Shown here piece after piece: positions 15,401-28,078 of a DNA stretch of 64,000 nucleotides. Each line of letters opens with the position of its first letter. Position 1 is the first letter of the stretch. The DNA comes from Clavelina lepadiformis (taxonomy: Eukaryota > Chordata > Ascidiacea > Aplousobranchia > Clavelinidae). The notes below the pieces were generated by a model. It made no database searches and was not told where the DNA came from. It was given only the letters and a program-made list of their open reading frames with translations. A program made the position numbers and the translations under genes. The stretch is taken from NCBI RefSeq assembly GCF_947623445.1, contig NC_135247.1, positions 14,882,501 to 14,946,500 on the forward strand. The letters are read 5' to 3'.

Positions 15401-18206
15401 TGGATCCATCCAGCAATCCTGGGATCGGATTTCAAGCTTCGAATATGATGAAGAGCATGCAGCAAGGTTCGGGGCCAGATTTTTCAGCATTCGGTGGGAA
15501 TCAGCATCAGGCACAGATGATCATGAGGCAGCAAGCAGAAGAAATATCCCGACAAAGCACTTTTCCTCCGTCTGGTCATCTCCAAACAATGGAAAGTGAG
15601 TTCGCTCGTACACCGTCGGAGTTGGCTCGAAGTTATTTCCAACGAAACTTCATGGGCCCACCTTCTACCAATGCAACTGGAGGAAGTAATAATACTTCTT
15701 CTACATCTTCTCCTACTCCAGGAACCCTAAATAACCAGCTGGCTTCCCTTTCTAACTCTTCTTCGCAAGCTGGAAATGCTAGTAATATCAGTTACGGAGG
15801 TATTTAATGTTGCTTTGATTATCGCAATTTTTTTCTTCTGAGGTCACTTGTATTTAGCCCAATGAGTTTTTGCTTAATAGCATAGAATTTCTGATGAATA
15901 GCTATTTTGCTTAACATCCAGGACTGATTGTTAATGTATGCCACCAGTAACTTTTCGTGAGATTAGGTTTAGATTTAATATTAAGTATTGCACTTGTCGT
16001 GTAATTAGCATTCACTTGTCACAGCTGAATCTTTACAATAGTAATGATTTACCTTGTTATCTTTCTAACAATGTAAATTTTAACAGGTGTCAGTAACATG
16101 CTCAGCCATGGTTTTTCATCAATGCTCAAGGATCAGGCAGGTATTAACTCTGAGCTTAACATGCAAAGAAGGCCCAACACACTCCCAAACCAATCACTTA
16201 TGCAGCATGGCAACATTGTTGGCTTTTCTGATTCACCTGGTCAAAAGGTAATTATCTTGGTCTGTAAGCCACAGCTCTTGTCCAGTATAAAACGTCTTGA
16301 AAACATAACTCTTACTTGTACTTCGCAGTTAACTCCAACCGGCCTTGGTACATTTGCTCATCTGGAGCAGCAGCCAGAGAGTGACTACTCAAGGGAAGGC
16401 AACACTCTTTCTACTGCATCCATGTTTGGGATATCACCAAGCAGCTCTTCTCACCTGGTATGTCTGTCTCTTTCTCGTGCTGCTTTAAGTTTAATTAATT
16501 AAAAGTTACTTTTAATTACTAATTATAGTTTTATTAATTAATTTATTGTAGAATGATGATCTGATGCAACTTGGCCAGCAATCTGTGAATCAATCTCCCA
16601 CTGCTGATAATTTCTCAACTTACACTATGCCGCAGGATAGGGTTAAGGTAAACAAGATTTTATTTTTGCCTTAATTAGCAGCCAGTTTTCCAACTGAGTT
16701 TTTTTTTTTATGAAATATTTATAAAAATGTGTGCCTTAACATCACATTACATCGTCAACTCTCCGATTTTGGTATTTTTTCATTTGCTGCCTTATCACAT
16801 GTTATTGCATCTTGGAACTACAAGTACAACAGTACATACCATTCCACTTTCAGTATAAATAAATGTTACTACATTCTAGGCAATATTTGAAGACCCAAAC
16901 ACGGACAAAAGTTTTACCCAAGTGCGAAAAAGTCCAATGGATTCTTTGCAAGTTAGCCAGTCATCTGTAGATAAGGTATGGAGTTAAACCAACCAATATT
17001 ATTCATGAACCATGTTCAACAGCTCTAACGACTCACTTTCACTTTAGTTTCATGACTCGTTGTTAAGCAAGGAAGACAAGGACTCTTACAAACTCTTTCC
17101 TGACACAGACAGTTCTTGGGGCATTCCGTCCCATTCAAGCAGAGGTATTCTCGTACAATAGCGTGTCCTCTAGCAATGAGCAAAGATACTTTTGAAGTAG
17201 ATCATACAACAGTATGCAACCTCAATTTCAATCGCACTTGTTTTACGACTTATTACTAAATGTTATGCTCAGTATTCAATTCAATTCAAGTTTAGCTGTA
17301 ATTATTTTTTCATGAACCCATTTTTTTCTATCCAAGCTAAATTCGGCCATCAAATGTAAATATAAATTCTCAAAGCTAACAAACAAATGCTGCAATCTAA
17401 ATCTCTAAAATGTGTGCCAGGTTTGGTTCCAATTGGCAGTGAGAGGGCCGCGGCCCAAAACAGCCAACGCTACAATTCACCGTGGGGTGGGCCGCCCTTA
17501 AATCAGCCCCCCACCTCAGTGATGACCAGCTTGCCCAACAAACTGGAAAGATCTCTTCAGAAACAGGCCGAGATGAATCCACGGCGATCGGAAGGATTTC
17601 CTGGGGTAAGAAAGGGGTCCCTTTTGTATGATGTTGTTGTAGGAGATTATCGTTTAGTTGCATAAAGTCGTGATATTTAATAGTTTGCATTAGAAGGGAT
17701 ATCATGAGCAAAGTTGTTGTTATTTTTGTGTAAAAATTAGCACGCTTTGGATATAACCTGTATAATATATCTGATTGAGTGATAAGTATACTACAAAAAT
17801 ATCAAGTAAATTGCTAAACTCATCATTGCCACAAGAACTGAACGTTTTTTCTGCATTGATAATGTGTTAAGTTAACACAACAAATGCCTGCAATTAAATT
17901 TAAATGTTTGCATCGACGCTGGCTGTAGCATTTTGACTTCATATTAACTCGCTCTTTTCAACACCATTCTCACACAACAACAACCTTTTGCCTGTCATAA
18001 TACTTTGCATAGATTTGCAAATAAAAAACCCTCAGTCATAATACTTGTATAATATTTACATAAAATTAACTGAAGTCATAACTGATATTCAGTCACAATC
18101 TTTCTGGACGTCACCCATGGTGCCATCTGGACCGTCAGCTCTTGAACAGCTCATACGTCAGCAGCAACAGCAGCATCACCTGACCCGCGACAAGTCTCCT
18201 CCGTGA
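9431..18206 (+). CDS. SMG7: SMG7 (EST1C), nonsense-mediated mRNA decay factor
   Basis: SMG7 binds phosphorylated UPF1 and promotes mRNA decay. There are 22 coding exons: 9431-9456, 9641-9811, 10043-10103, 10682-10832, 11129-11250, 11330-11526, 11944-12029, 12159-12308, 12455-12583, 12687-12843, 12981-13048, 13176-13308, 13836-14022, 14124-14333, 14530-15799, 16087-16247, 16329-16457, 16552-16647, 16880-16975, 17048-17144, 17421-17605, 18093-18206. They total 1331 aa (human about 1140-1180). The N-terminal 14-3-3-like/TPR domain is clear. LEYALDKKIEQDLW and FKNHITAL include Lys72, matching human phosphoserine-binding Lys66. CQHCLVHLGDIARYRNQ and LVPSNGQPYNQLAILAS follow. After about residue 485 comes a disordered tail: an acidic run near 530-546, then a Pro/Gln/Ser/Met-rich part largely in the 1270-bp exon. 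The conserved end SFWTSPMVPSGPSALEQL confirms the stop. The first 26-base exon is the least certain; it restores phase and a family-like N-terminus. Confidence 0.95.
9467..9487. repeat. (TA)n microsatellite
   Basis: About ten uninterrupted TA dinucleotides just inside the first intron of SMG7, 10 bases after the donor site. Confidence 0.9.
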
Positions 18207-18841
18207 AGTGGCCCCCGATTGGCCCCAACCTGCCTCCAACTGGTGGTAGGCGGCATAGGGTTTATCTGCAATGTTTTTTGTGAAGAAAATTTGATGTGAA
18301 GGGGAGCTGAGAAGAGTGGAATAATCCATCTCTGTGTTGTATTGTCAACTGCTGATAGCCTAGCATTTGTATATATCTAAAGCAGCCCATAGACTGGTTT
18401 TAACCGCTTGGCCCCAGCCTCGCGAGCTTATTGCGCGTTCCCGTCCCGTTTTGACTGTGGCCCTAACCAAGACCATTGGGCTGAGCGCAGTCGCGTTTAC
18501 ATTGTATTATTTAATTTTGCGGTACAGCACTTGTAGCAATCTTCTTGTGTGGTATATTGGCGAAAAACATGCTTCGTTTGCTTTCGTTAGATTAGACATT
18601 CTGCTTAAGAAATTCCCAATTCTTTTTCTTGGTCGTTTCGTATATTGACCCTTGTTATAGTAGAAATGCTTTGGGTAGAATTCCTGTGTGTGTCATGCAT
18701 TTTTTCTTCGATTGCTGGCTGTGGATGCGGTTTCAGTGCGTAGTGAGTTGTTTGGTTGTATGAGTGGTCATTTGTGCCGACAGGAAAGTGCTTTTCGAAA
18801 TCTTACTCTTTAAGCTTGTGATGAGTACATTCAAATAAATA
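18207..18841 (+). other. SMG7 3' untranslated region (candidate)
   Basis: No coding exon follows the SMG7 stop. An AATAAA lies in 'ttcaaataaatacattc' near 18833-18841 and is a plausible polyadenylation signal, giving a 3' UTR of roughly 630 bases. The region is less AT-rich than its surroundings between about 18400 and 18500. Confidence 0.5.
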
Positions 18842-20707
18842 CATTCAATATCACCTATGAGTTGTTAATTTGTTTACCAATATCCTTTAGCTGTGTACTG
18901 TATATGAATAGGAAAATAAGTTAATTGCTCATGTCCTTGGAAATTAACTCCAAGTTCTCATGAATCCAGCTGAAACAACTTTACCCTGATGAAGTCCTGA
19001 AAAACCCGATGGCTATGTACGTCACGTTATGAAGTTTTCATCTTGATTCGATCCATCCATCAACACGTTTGTCATTCCGTCAATAATTTTAGAACAGAAT
19101 GGTTGCCAAAAACTAATGTGTCAATGAAATTAAATTACTCCATTCCATAAACCCGTTTCATCTCCTACACAGACTAAGAAAGTGCACCAAGTCACTAAAG
19201 TTGGCAATTTTTTTCCAAACCATGTGAAGTCGCGTTCGTTCCAACGAGCGTAAAGTTAACAGTTCAATAAAGTATATCAAACTCCCTTTGTGATATACTA
19301 CACCAGGGATGTCCAACCTACGGCCCACCTGAGATTTTTGTGCGGCCCGCTAGTCATTTTCACTCCAAGTAGTATTTTGAACTTTGAATCTTAGCCTAAT
19401 TAAAATGTACCAGTCAGCTCTTTATGTACCCATTTTTCTTGAAATTTAATAGGTTCTGCGGCCCATTGAATTATTTCAAGTGACAATGCGGCCCACTATA
19501 ATAAAAGGTTGGACATCCCTGTACTACACCATCATTTGATCAAAGTTAGTGCTCAAACTGATAATGATAGACAACGTCCAACAAGCAGTGTCAGAACAAT
19601 GAACAGTATCATGTTCAACGAATCGCTTTTGGGCACGTCAAGCGTGTCAAACAGAAGTTGTCTGTATTACTTGTTGGTTAGCTAATAACCATTTATGAGA
19701 CAAGGCGGAAAATTTTTGGAACCAATATGTTTAACGTAGCCGCCAAAGCATATGTTGTATTGATTTAGCTTATTTGTCATTAATGATTTAAGGTATTTTA
19801 TTCTCTATCCTCAGACTGAGGAAAAGCTTTGCAGGACTAGTTAATGATTTTGCTACCAAGCCGAGTTTGGCACCCACAGCAGCAACTTCTCGCATGACCA
19901 ACCGGGAAGTCCTGTTTTATGCTACAGTTTTCATGAATCCGACGGCAACACAAGAAGTCTAAGCAAAAAATTAACGTCATGGACTCATGGTGTTGTAACG
20001 TCGCACAAGAAGGCTACCTATTTTCTGGAAGAATGGAAGGGACTTGTCCCCTCTCAAATTTATTATTCTTACTATTCAATTTACTATGATTACGTATCAT
20101 AATTGGAATTGTATGTTGTAACTTCCTATAATATGCAAATCGCACAAAGTTTGTCCTCTGTAATGTTTTATCCCTGCGTCACAGTAACCAGAACAAATAT
20201 AGCATGACACCGCCGTCCCGGTCAGTTGGTATTTTGTTCACTGAAAATACTTTTAGTTATTGCAATTTTGCCTGCTGGTAAAAAGTATTTTTATACTTCT
20301 TTAGTTGTCTATGGTTTTAGATTATTACTTAATAACGGAAATGGTTTGGGGTATTCCCTTCATCAGGCACAACCTCAAAGGAAGAACTGACCATTGACCC
20401 CAGAGCCTAGAGATTACTTGTGCCTTGGAATATGTCATATGAAATCGCTGACGTTACATAGCTTAGCGTACTGGGTTTTCGAAAATGAAGCTATTATTAC
20501 TCCTTCACTGTGTCGTTTACGAAATCCTAAATAAGACAGCTCTACAGGCTAAATAGAGTATCAGAAAATTCCACCAACATTGCAGCCGAGTACGGTACTC
20601 TTCTGCATGGTAATAAATTCTTTTATTTTTTGTCTTTCTGATGTTGTTGCTTAAACTTTGTTTCCGAAATTTGTCCAATGTAAAAGTTTTGCATTGTATT
20701 GGCTACA
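18842..20707. other. Intergenic stretch between SMG7 and MAN1B1
   Basis: No supported exon on either strand. It contains one hAT-like element (19304-19521). The last few hundred bases should include the MAN1B1 promoter and 5' UTR, but no core element can be named. Confidence 0.5.
19304..19521. mobile_element. Miniature hAT element with perfect 8-bp target duplication
   Basis: A 218-bp element with 16-bp perfect inverted ends, CAGGGATGTCCAACCT and its complement. It is flanked by identical 8-mers tactacac (19296-19303 and 19522-19529). Subterminal 'cggccc' blocks are typical of a widespread hAT group in animals. It is too small to encode anything. Its right subterminal sequence resembles that of the element at 1174-1761. 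Confidence 0.93.
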
Positions 20708-23700
20708 ATGTACACAAGAGGATCTGTTGCCGTGGACATCGGTGAATCAACTTCGGTGCCTTCAACAAAATCAACATCATTGTGGAGGGTGTGTAATTAA
20801 CTAATTATGCATTATTTCTATTAAATTTCTGAAACCATTTTATCTCCTGGCATACATTTGGTTGTACTTTCTAACGCATATACATAATGCAGAGGCATTA
20901 AATTTTTGTTTGACAAGCAGCACTGCTAATAGCATCAGTTAACTTTTGCATGTTTTCATTGTAATATTCCATTTACATGTTTATCCAGAGATGGAAGCGT
21001 ACAACAGCATTTCAGAAAAAGCTCATTATTCTCGGAGTTTGTATCCTACTTATGTTTCTCTATGTTTATAACTCTCAAATTGAAGAAAATGGTGTTGGTG
21101 TCCGTGCAGCCAAAAAAAATTCGCAAAAGTTGAAAATCAAAAAGTAAGTTAATGATTGCCTTTGTGTGAAGTTTAAACAACAAGTTACTGACAAATACAA
21201 ACTTAGCATACTTTTAGTGCACTTTTATTCAGCTGTTTTAGAAATAAAAATCTTCAAATATTCAGCTTTGTTGCTGAATTTTCGGTTTTGTTTACTAAAA
21301 AATCCTCCGAAATTGTTTAATTGTAAGAAATGCTGCAAATGCTGTTTTAACAAAATTGTTTTCATTGAAATTACACATTTATATTGCAGTAAAAATTTTT
21401 CTATGCAAATTAGGAATGTTTATGAACATATTTGACTTTTAATTTTGTATGGACTGCGAGTCGTGTGGCATTAGTTTAAATAAATTCAGTGATTATTAAT
21501 TATATATTTAAATTTCTGTAGTCAAGTAAACAATCCTGATGATTCTGAATCTGAAATTGTGTTACCTGCTCTTGTAAAACTTGGAGAAGATAAACAGAAA
21601 GCTTTGAATGATCTTGAGAAAAGAATTGAGGAAGATATAAATAAATTAGTAAGTTAATTGTTTGCAAAAATTACAAATTTGTAAAGTTTAAGTAAATGTT
21701 TTTTTCGCAGCAAAGGCCAGTGCGACGAGGCCCACCAAAGATTATTCCTCGCAAGAAAGATGAAAATAGTAAAGTATGTGCAAGTAAATAGTTTATTAGT
21801 TTAGAAGGAACTTTTTCAAAAACAGTCATACCTCAAAACTTAACTGATCTCATTTCTATAGGTTGTTTGATTTTCAAAATGTTGAAGTTCTAATGCAATG
21901 TTTTCGATAATGTTTTCTAATACTGATTTTTGGAAAGAAAACTTGAGGAAAAGTATGCCTAACATTCACAATAATAGTAATACAGCACAATAATAGCATA
22001 TGTATATACAACATTAAAAATGTAACAAATGCAAAGAAAAACACTAAAAGCTATACTTGGAAATTGATTTTCAATAGATACACACTCATTAAGTTATGCA
22101 AGTTTAGTTATTAATTTTGTTTGAATTCCAAGAAAAGTACTACATACAGGGCAAAAGTTTCTCAAACAAGTTTTGAATTTTAACTTTTTTGAGGTATCAC
22201 TACCCTTCATGTTATAGCATTGTATGTAATGGTTGCTTTGGTAATAACAAGCTTAGCGTAAAATTTTAATAAAGGATGCTGAGAATGTAATACAAATGGT
22301 GAAGGCTGACTTAGACCAAGGGGTTGATAATCCTGGTAATGGGGATGAGCATGAACCAGTCAAAGTGAAAGAGGTATAAATAACATTTTATTGCTTTTTC
22401 ATTGTAGAAAGTAATAATTTAAATTATGAATGTAGCTTCCACAAGCAAGTAACATGATTTTGTAAGTCGCATACGTTATTTTTAGTGTGTTGTTAAAAGT
22501 GTACTTTTTGCATTGTTTATGCAAACATTGTTTCAAATTTACATATTTTTTAAATCTACACATCTTGCTTTTTTGTGTTTTAGGAAAAGAAACCTGCTGT
22601 TGTAAATCTAGCAGCAAAATACCCAATGCCTGGTAAACAATGATATTTAATTTATTTGTTTCTACAAATGCCATTTTTGTGAGATTTTTCTTTTCATTAT
22701 GCTGTTCAGAATCCACATATTGAATCCTTTGTAGTCCTAGCCAGATGCGGTTTTATAATCCAAAACACTGAAAACACATCAAGACAAATGCTAAAAATAC
22801 GATCACATTACAAAAGAAATCATTATAATTATAGAAGTAATGTACCCTGCACTAAAGAAAAAGAGTACCAGTGTGTTCTGTTAGTGAAATTATAAGTAGC
22901 ATACTGGAAGGTAACTGACTGACTTTCTGGACGAAATGCTGACATAACTTAAGGGTGACCCCCATTCAAAAATGGAATTGTTTGTTCAGAAAAAATGATT
23001 GCTGATTTACAACTAAAAATATTTTGAAATTGGCAACAAGATGAAATTAATTGCCTGTTTGCAAGAGGAAAATGTTTCTCGATGTTGAAGTTTTTTTGCT
23101 AATCTAGGTTGGAAATAGATTTCTATCGCAAAACTTTTATTTGTTAGCTGATGTCTTTTCTGAGAATATTATCATTGCAATGTAGTTGAAATGCAATAAC
23201 AATTTGCAGCTAGATATGTTATCATGATATCATTATGTAGATTCTATTGTATAAAGTTTGTATGTATTGTTTCTTTAATACACCACGAAGATCACTGAAA
23301 TTTGTGAAAACATAACATGACTGACTTCCTTAAATTCCTTCATTCTATTAAAATATTTTTATTTCAGAGTGGAAGCCTTTGCACAGTGAACTGTACAACG
23401 AGAGACAGCGGTATGTTGTTGATATGTTCCAGCATGCATGGAAGGGGTACAAAAACACTGCGTGGGGTCATGATCATTCTCATCCTATTTCTCATCGTTA
23501 TGACGACTGGTTTGGTGTGGGCCTTACGTTGCTAGATGCTCTAGATACCATGTTTATCATGGGGCTTAAAACTGGTAAATTTACAAAAATTTTAAGGCAA
23601 ACATCTGCAAGCTAAAATCTATTTTATTTAATCATTTTGAAATTTCTCAATGCAATATACTTGGAGATAATGTGAGTAATGAGTATTCTTTTGTTTTCGA

Positions 23701-26700
23701 TTGGTGGTATAGTACTGCTATATCAATATCATATTGTAATTTACCATCAAGGTCATCAAAGCCGAACTCTATACTTTTGTTATATTTATACTAATCATAA
23801 AACCTCATGTGATAACGCAATTGTAAGCTTGTTAACTCGAAATCGAAGGGACAGATTAAATTACTTCGAGTTACTTGAAGTTGGTAAAATTAGTAGCAAA
23901 TAACCTGGAATACCTGACTGGGGAATAATTGGCGTTTTTAGCAACTAATTAACTTATCGTTTTTAGTAAAAGATGCAGTAAAAACAGTACTATACAGTGT
24001 TAAGCATTAAACCTAGCACCGGTAATGTGCAACTGCTATAGTGTTATACCAATTTAGGGCTCGGATCCCTAGCATTGCCTCAGCCTGCTAGGTTATCATA
24101 GAGTGTCTTTGCAGTCATTTTATTGGTCTAACTGCTTTTATATTAGTTTAGTTGCTTTAACTTTTCTTTTTTTACAGTTGCGTGTAGCCATGTACCCTGT
24201 AATCTTTTGATTAGGCTTGTGACTTGCGGTAGGCTCGATTTAGGGTTTTAAATGTTATACACTGGGTCTACGTGATAATTTTTAAAGTAAAGAGGCATTA
24301 AATTAGAATGAAAAAACAACGCTCAACGTTTGTAGCCTACAGTATACCCTAACACCCATCTCCAAAGTAAATGATCATGGTGTTTATGTTACAATGAATG
24401 GGAACTGCATAAACACTTCGAGTTAATCGAAATTTTTAGTTAACAGAGCATAAAGTTGTCGTTAGTTGTGTACAAACCTGTAATCAGGGATTCGCCGGGA
24501 TTCTTGAAATTGCTTTGAGTTATCTGAAATTTCAAAGTACATGAAGTCAAGTTAATGAGCTTTTACTGTATTTGGAATTCAATTTTTTCCAGAATATACA
24601 GAAGCAAGAGAGTGGATTGCAACTAAGCTTTCATTTGATGTTAACGTTGATGTTAATCTATTCGAGTGTACGATACGTGTTCTCGGATCAATGCTTAGTG
24701 CATTCCATTTAACTGGAGACATGCTTTACAAAGAGAGAGCTGTAAGTTATCCCATTTCTTTGAACAACTTTATAAAAACTCTTGAAATCCATAATTTGAC
24801 ATAATTTGGCAGTTATCATACTTAATATCTAATCTCCAACACAAGAATTTAGACCAGCCTTTGCCAACCATTGGTTCATTGCCCACTTCTGGGCTGTAAG
24901 GAGTTTTTAAGTGGACCAGGGAATTTTTAAAACACTGTCATTATTTCACCCTAAAAATTTTATGATAGAAGTTATTTGTCACGGCTCCTAGGTTACCTAA
25001 ATTAAATGTTACAACATAGTAAACCTAAGCTTAACGTAAAATCTGTCGTCTAAGTTGTATTTAACTTTAACTTGACCTTAGATAACTAAAATATGCATTT
25101 TGCATACCCATTCTCTGAACTAGCTGCCCATATTTTACAACATGGGGAGTGACCTGCAGTACTAACAGTAAATCAGTTATTTCCTTAAAACACGATGATG
25201 AGATCAGAAAGGAAAATTTGTAAACTTAAAAACTTTGCTTACTTGAATAACTCAGAAAGTGATGTCATCTCATTATTGTGATGCAATGATCGCAAATAAT
25301 TTCTTTCCCTGTCTTGCTTTCTACAATGGTACTGTTGATATCCACCAAACTGAAAGCTTGTTTTAATATGTGCAACACAGCTGTAGTGATTCATACTGGA
25401 ATTTTTTCTGAGTGAGAATTTTTATCAAAGTGAATTCTAGGCCACGAGTGTAAAATGGTTGAAATTATAATGTAAATAAAATAAGACAGCACTTTTAAAA
25501 TAACTTGCTTAACTGATCACTTAATGTCATTGTACTCCTGAGTTATGAGTGTATGCTGCTTCTGCAACACACATGCAATGGTAGTTGCAATGATGCTTGT
25601 CCTTACCAGTATCTTGTTCCTAAAATAAAAAGATTAAATCTCTCTGTCAATTTTAGATTGATATAGGTGAGCGGTTAATGCCAGCATTGTCAAGATCAGT
25701 CTCAGCTGTGCCATATTCCGATGTCAATCTACATACTCACAATGTACATGCTCCAAAATGGGGCCCAGACAGCACTGTATCTGAAGTAACCACAATTCAA
25801 ATGGAGTTTCGAGACTTGTCATTTATCACTGGAAACCCAAAGTACAAGGTCTGTTGTTACGCAAACAGGAATTGGAATAACTGGTCGCATTGTGAACAAA
25901 TTTTAGAATAATTTTAAATCCATGTACAGAGTAGTAAAATTTCACTGCTGAACAGTGTTCTTTGGGCTAATACTATTTCAAGTTTGCTAATTCCAGCTAA
26001 TTGTTGAATAACTTGAATGTAATCAATAATCATAAATACTTTATACTAACACAAGATCCTGATGTGATCTACCTTAGCTAAATGGATTATTAAACTGTTG
26101 TATGTTATAGCCCTCGGAAAAAGCCTTTTTGGCTTACTGTAACTTACAAATTTGTCAGTTCAGATGATTAATTATGTAATATATTTCTAGGATGCAGTTG
26201 ATAGGGTAACAGCACACGTTAAAGGTTTGTCAGGAAAGAAAAATGGTCTTGTTCCAATGTGGATAAATGCTAATACTGGTTTATTTCGACCTGGTGGAAC
26301 ATTCACTGTTGGTGCAAGGGCTGACAGCTACTATGAATATCTCCTAAAACAATGGGTTCAGGTTGGTATTGTTAAAAAAACTATATAAATGCACCTGTAA
26401 TGTCTTTCATGTTGGTTTTAAGCTTTTAACTCAGCAAAACTCAAATATAAATAATATTAGCCAGCATCTTTTCAAACTAAAGCAAGATTGTAAATATTAA
26501 AACATCTCTTTTGATTCAGACCGGTCAAACAGAGCAACATCTACTGAATGCATATTTAGAAGCGGTAGATGGCATTGAACAGCATTTAGTTGGCCAGTCT
26601 GTACCAAGTGGCTACACCTACGTTGGAGAGTTGCTGGGTGGTGTAACTCCCAGCGCGAAAATGGTAAGTTACTTAAGAACTGTTGCTACTTGGTAGTATT

Positions 26701-28078
26701 GTAAATACTCAATGTTTCAGGTATAGGTTGCTGTATGTCACAATTCAGCGTTGTTGTAGTGTTTTGGTTCAGCTATAAAATACAGTAAGTTGTTTTATGG
26801 TTACTCTCAGGATCATCTTGTTTGTTTCTTACCTGGGACATTGGCTCTGGGTTCCACATTATTTTCCAAAACCCATCCAAGGCAGGCAGCAGAACATATG
26901 CAACTGGCGCAGGACTTATGTCAGACCTGCTACCAAATGTATGCAAATACACCGACTGGGTTAAGCCCAGAAATAACTTATTTTAATGTTAATAATGGGA
27001 TAAAAGGAGATCTTATTGTGAAGGTTTGTTTTAAAAATATCTATAACACAGCAGTGTAACATACCTACCATAGTATTGTTAATATCATTTGCATGTACTG
27101 TATACATTTTTTTTTTTCAAAAACATTGGTTTACTTAGCTATGGTACAAAACCACTTTTTTCATCGTTATATAATGTGTTTGGCATTTACTATCTTATGT
27201 ACAGTAATGTAACAAATTTATTGAATGTGGAATTCCCAATTTAGTTTTCAAGTACCATGAGCTTGCTAAAAGTAGTACAATTACAAGTAGGTGTATTATA
27301 TTATTATAGCTAACTTGTTTTAAACATACTTTTGTTCTTCATCTGAGCGATTTATGAAATAACAATATCATTAAAACCGTGTTATCTATTTAATACCCTG
27401 GACTTTTTCCTTTGCAACTACTTCTGAATGAAGCCTTGAAAATAGAATTTGCATTACATTTTTCACTCATTTTATTTCAGGACAAAAGAATGTCAGAAAC
27501 TGGTTAGCTTTAGTAATTATCTGCATTGGTACTGCTTTTAACAATAACATGGTATTTAATCTTCAATGCGACGTACAGTGCACATGCATAATTGCACACC
27601 ACAAAATACTTAGTTCCAAAAATTTTGACAAGATATTATCATCCTAGCCACTTGATCGCCACAATCTTCTGAGACCAGAGACAGTTGAGTCATTATTTTA
27701 CATGTGGAGAATCACCAAAGATGCCAAGTATAGGGAATGGGGTTGGAATATTGCACAGTCTTTTGAAAAATACACTAAGGTGCTTTAGAAAACGTAAAGT
27801 AAACAAATATCTTTTGTGAAATATCATTTCCAAGTTTGTAAAATGTGTCTAAATTTTGTCGGCAGGTTTCAGGCGGAGGTTATAGCTCAATAAAAAATGT
27901 CATGGATCCAAACAACACAAATCCCATGGATAAGATGGAATCATTCTTCCTTGGGGAGACACTAAAATATTTATTCTTGCTCTTTTCGGATGATGACTCT
28001 TTTGTTTCGCTCGATAAATGGGTCTTTAACACAGAAGCACACCCGCTACCGATCAAGGAGTCTGCCTCTGTGTCATGA
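20708..28078 (+). CDS. MAN1B1: ER mannosyl-oligosaccharide 1,2-alpha-mannosidase (GH47)
   Basis: Type II membrane enzyme that trims Man9GlcNAc2 to the Man8 B isomer in N-glycan maturation and ER-associated degradation. There are 14 exons: 20708-20788, 20989-21143, 21522-21648, 21711-21773, 22275-22373, 22584-22632, 23368-23574, 24593-24741, 25657-25848, 26191-26361, 26520-26663, 26811-27023, 27648-27779, 27866-28078. They total about 664 aa (human 699). A short cytosolic tail precedes a signal anchor (about residues 39-54, [16 protein letters not shown]) and a charged stem. The GH47 domain starts near [17 protein letters not shown]. Catalytic-site motifs are present: LFECTIR (Glu285, aligned to human Glu330), [10 protein letters not shown] (Asp419, human Asp463), LLRPETVES, and FNTEAHPLP, whose Thr binds the essential calcium. 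DHLVCFLPG and QTCYQM carry the conserved disulphide cysteines. The long conserved core makes ER mannosidase I much more likely than Golgi MAN1A types. Confidence 0.96.
23819..24570. mobile_element. Candidate pogo/Tigger-like miniature element in MAN1B1 intron 7
   Basis: The right end, read on the minus strand, begins acagtaaaagctcattaac and runs into repeated 'ttaactcgaa'-like text. The left end near 23819 (caattgtaagcttgttaactcgaa) is a diverged inverted copy. Such ends resemble Tigger/pogo-type Tc1-mariner elements, which use TA target sites. The boundaries are approximate and there is no ORF. Confidence 0.45.

Noticed and set aside
23377..23615. Alternative frames in MAN1B1 exon 7
   Set aside because: Only the frame giving [18 protein letters not shown] and [20 protein letters not shown] matches GH47 and joins both neighbours in phase.
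24856..24905. hAT-like left end (cagcctttgccaacc) in MAN1B1 intron 8
   Set aside because: No facing right end or target duplication was found, so it is too weak to call as an element.
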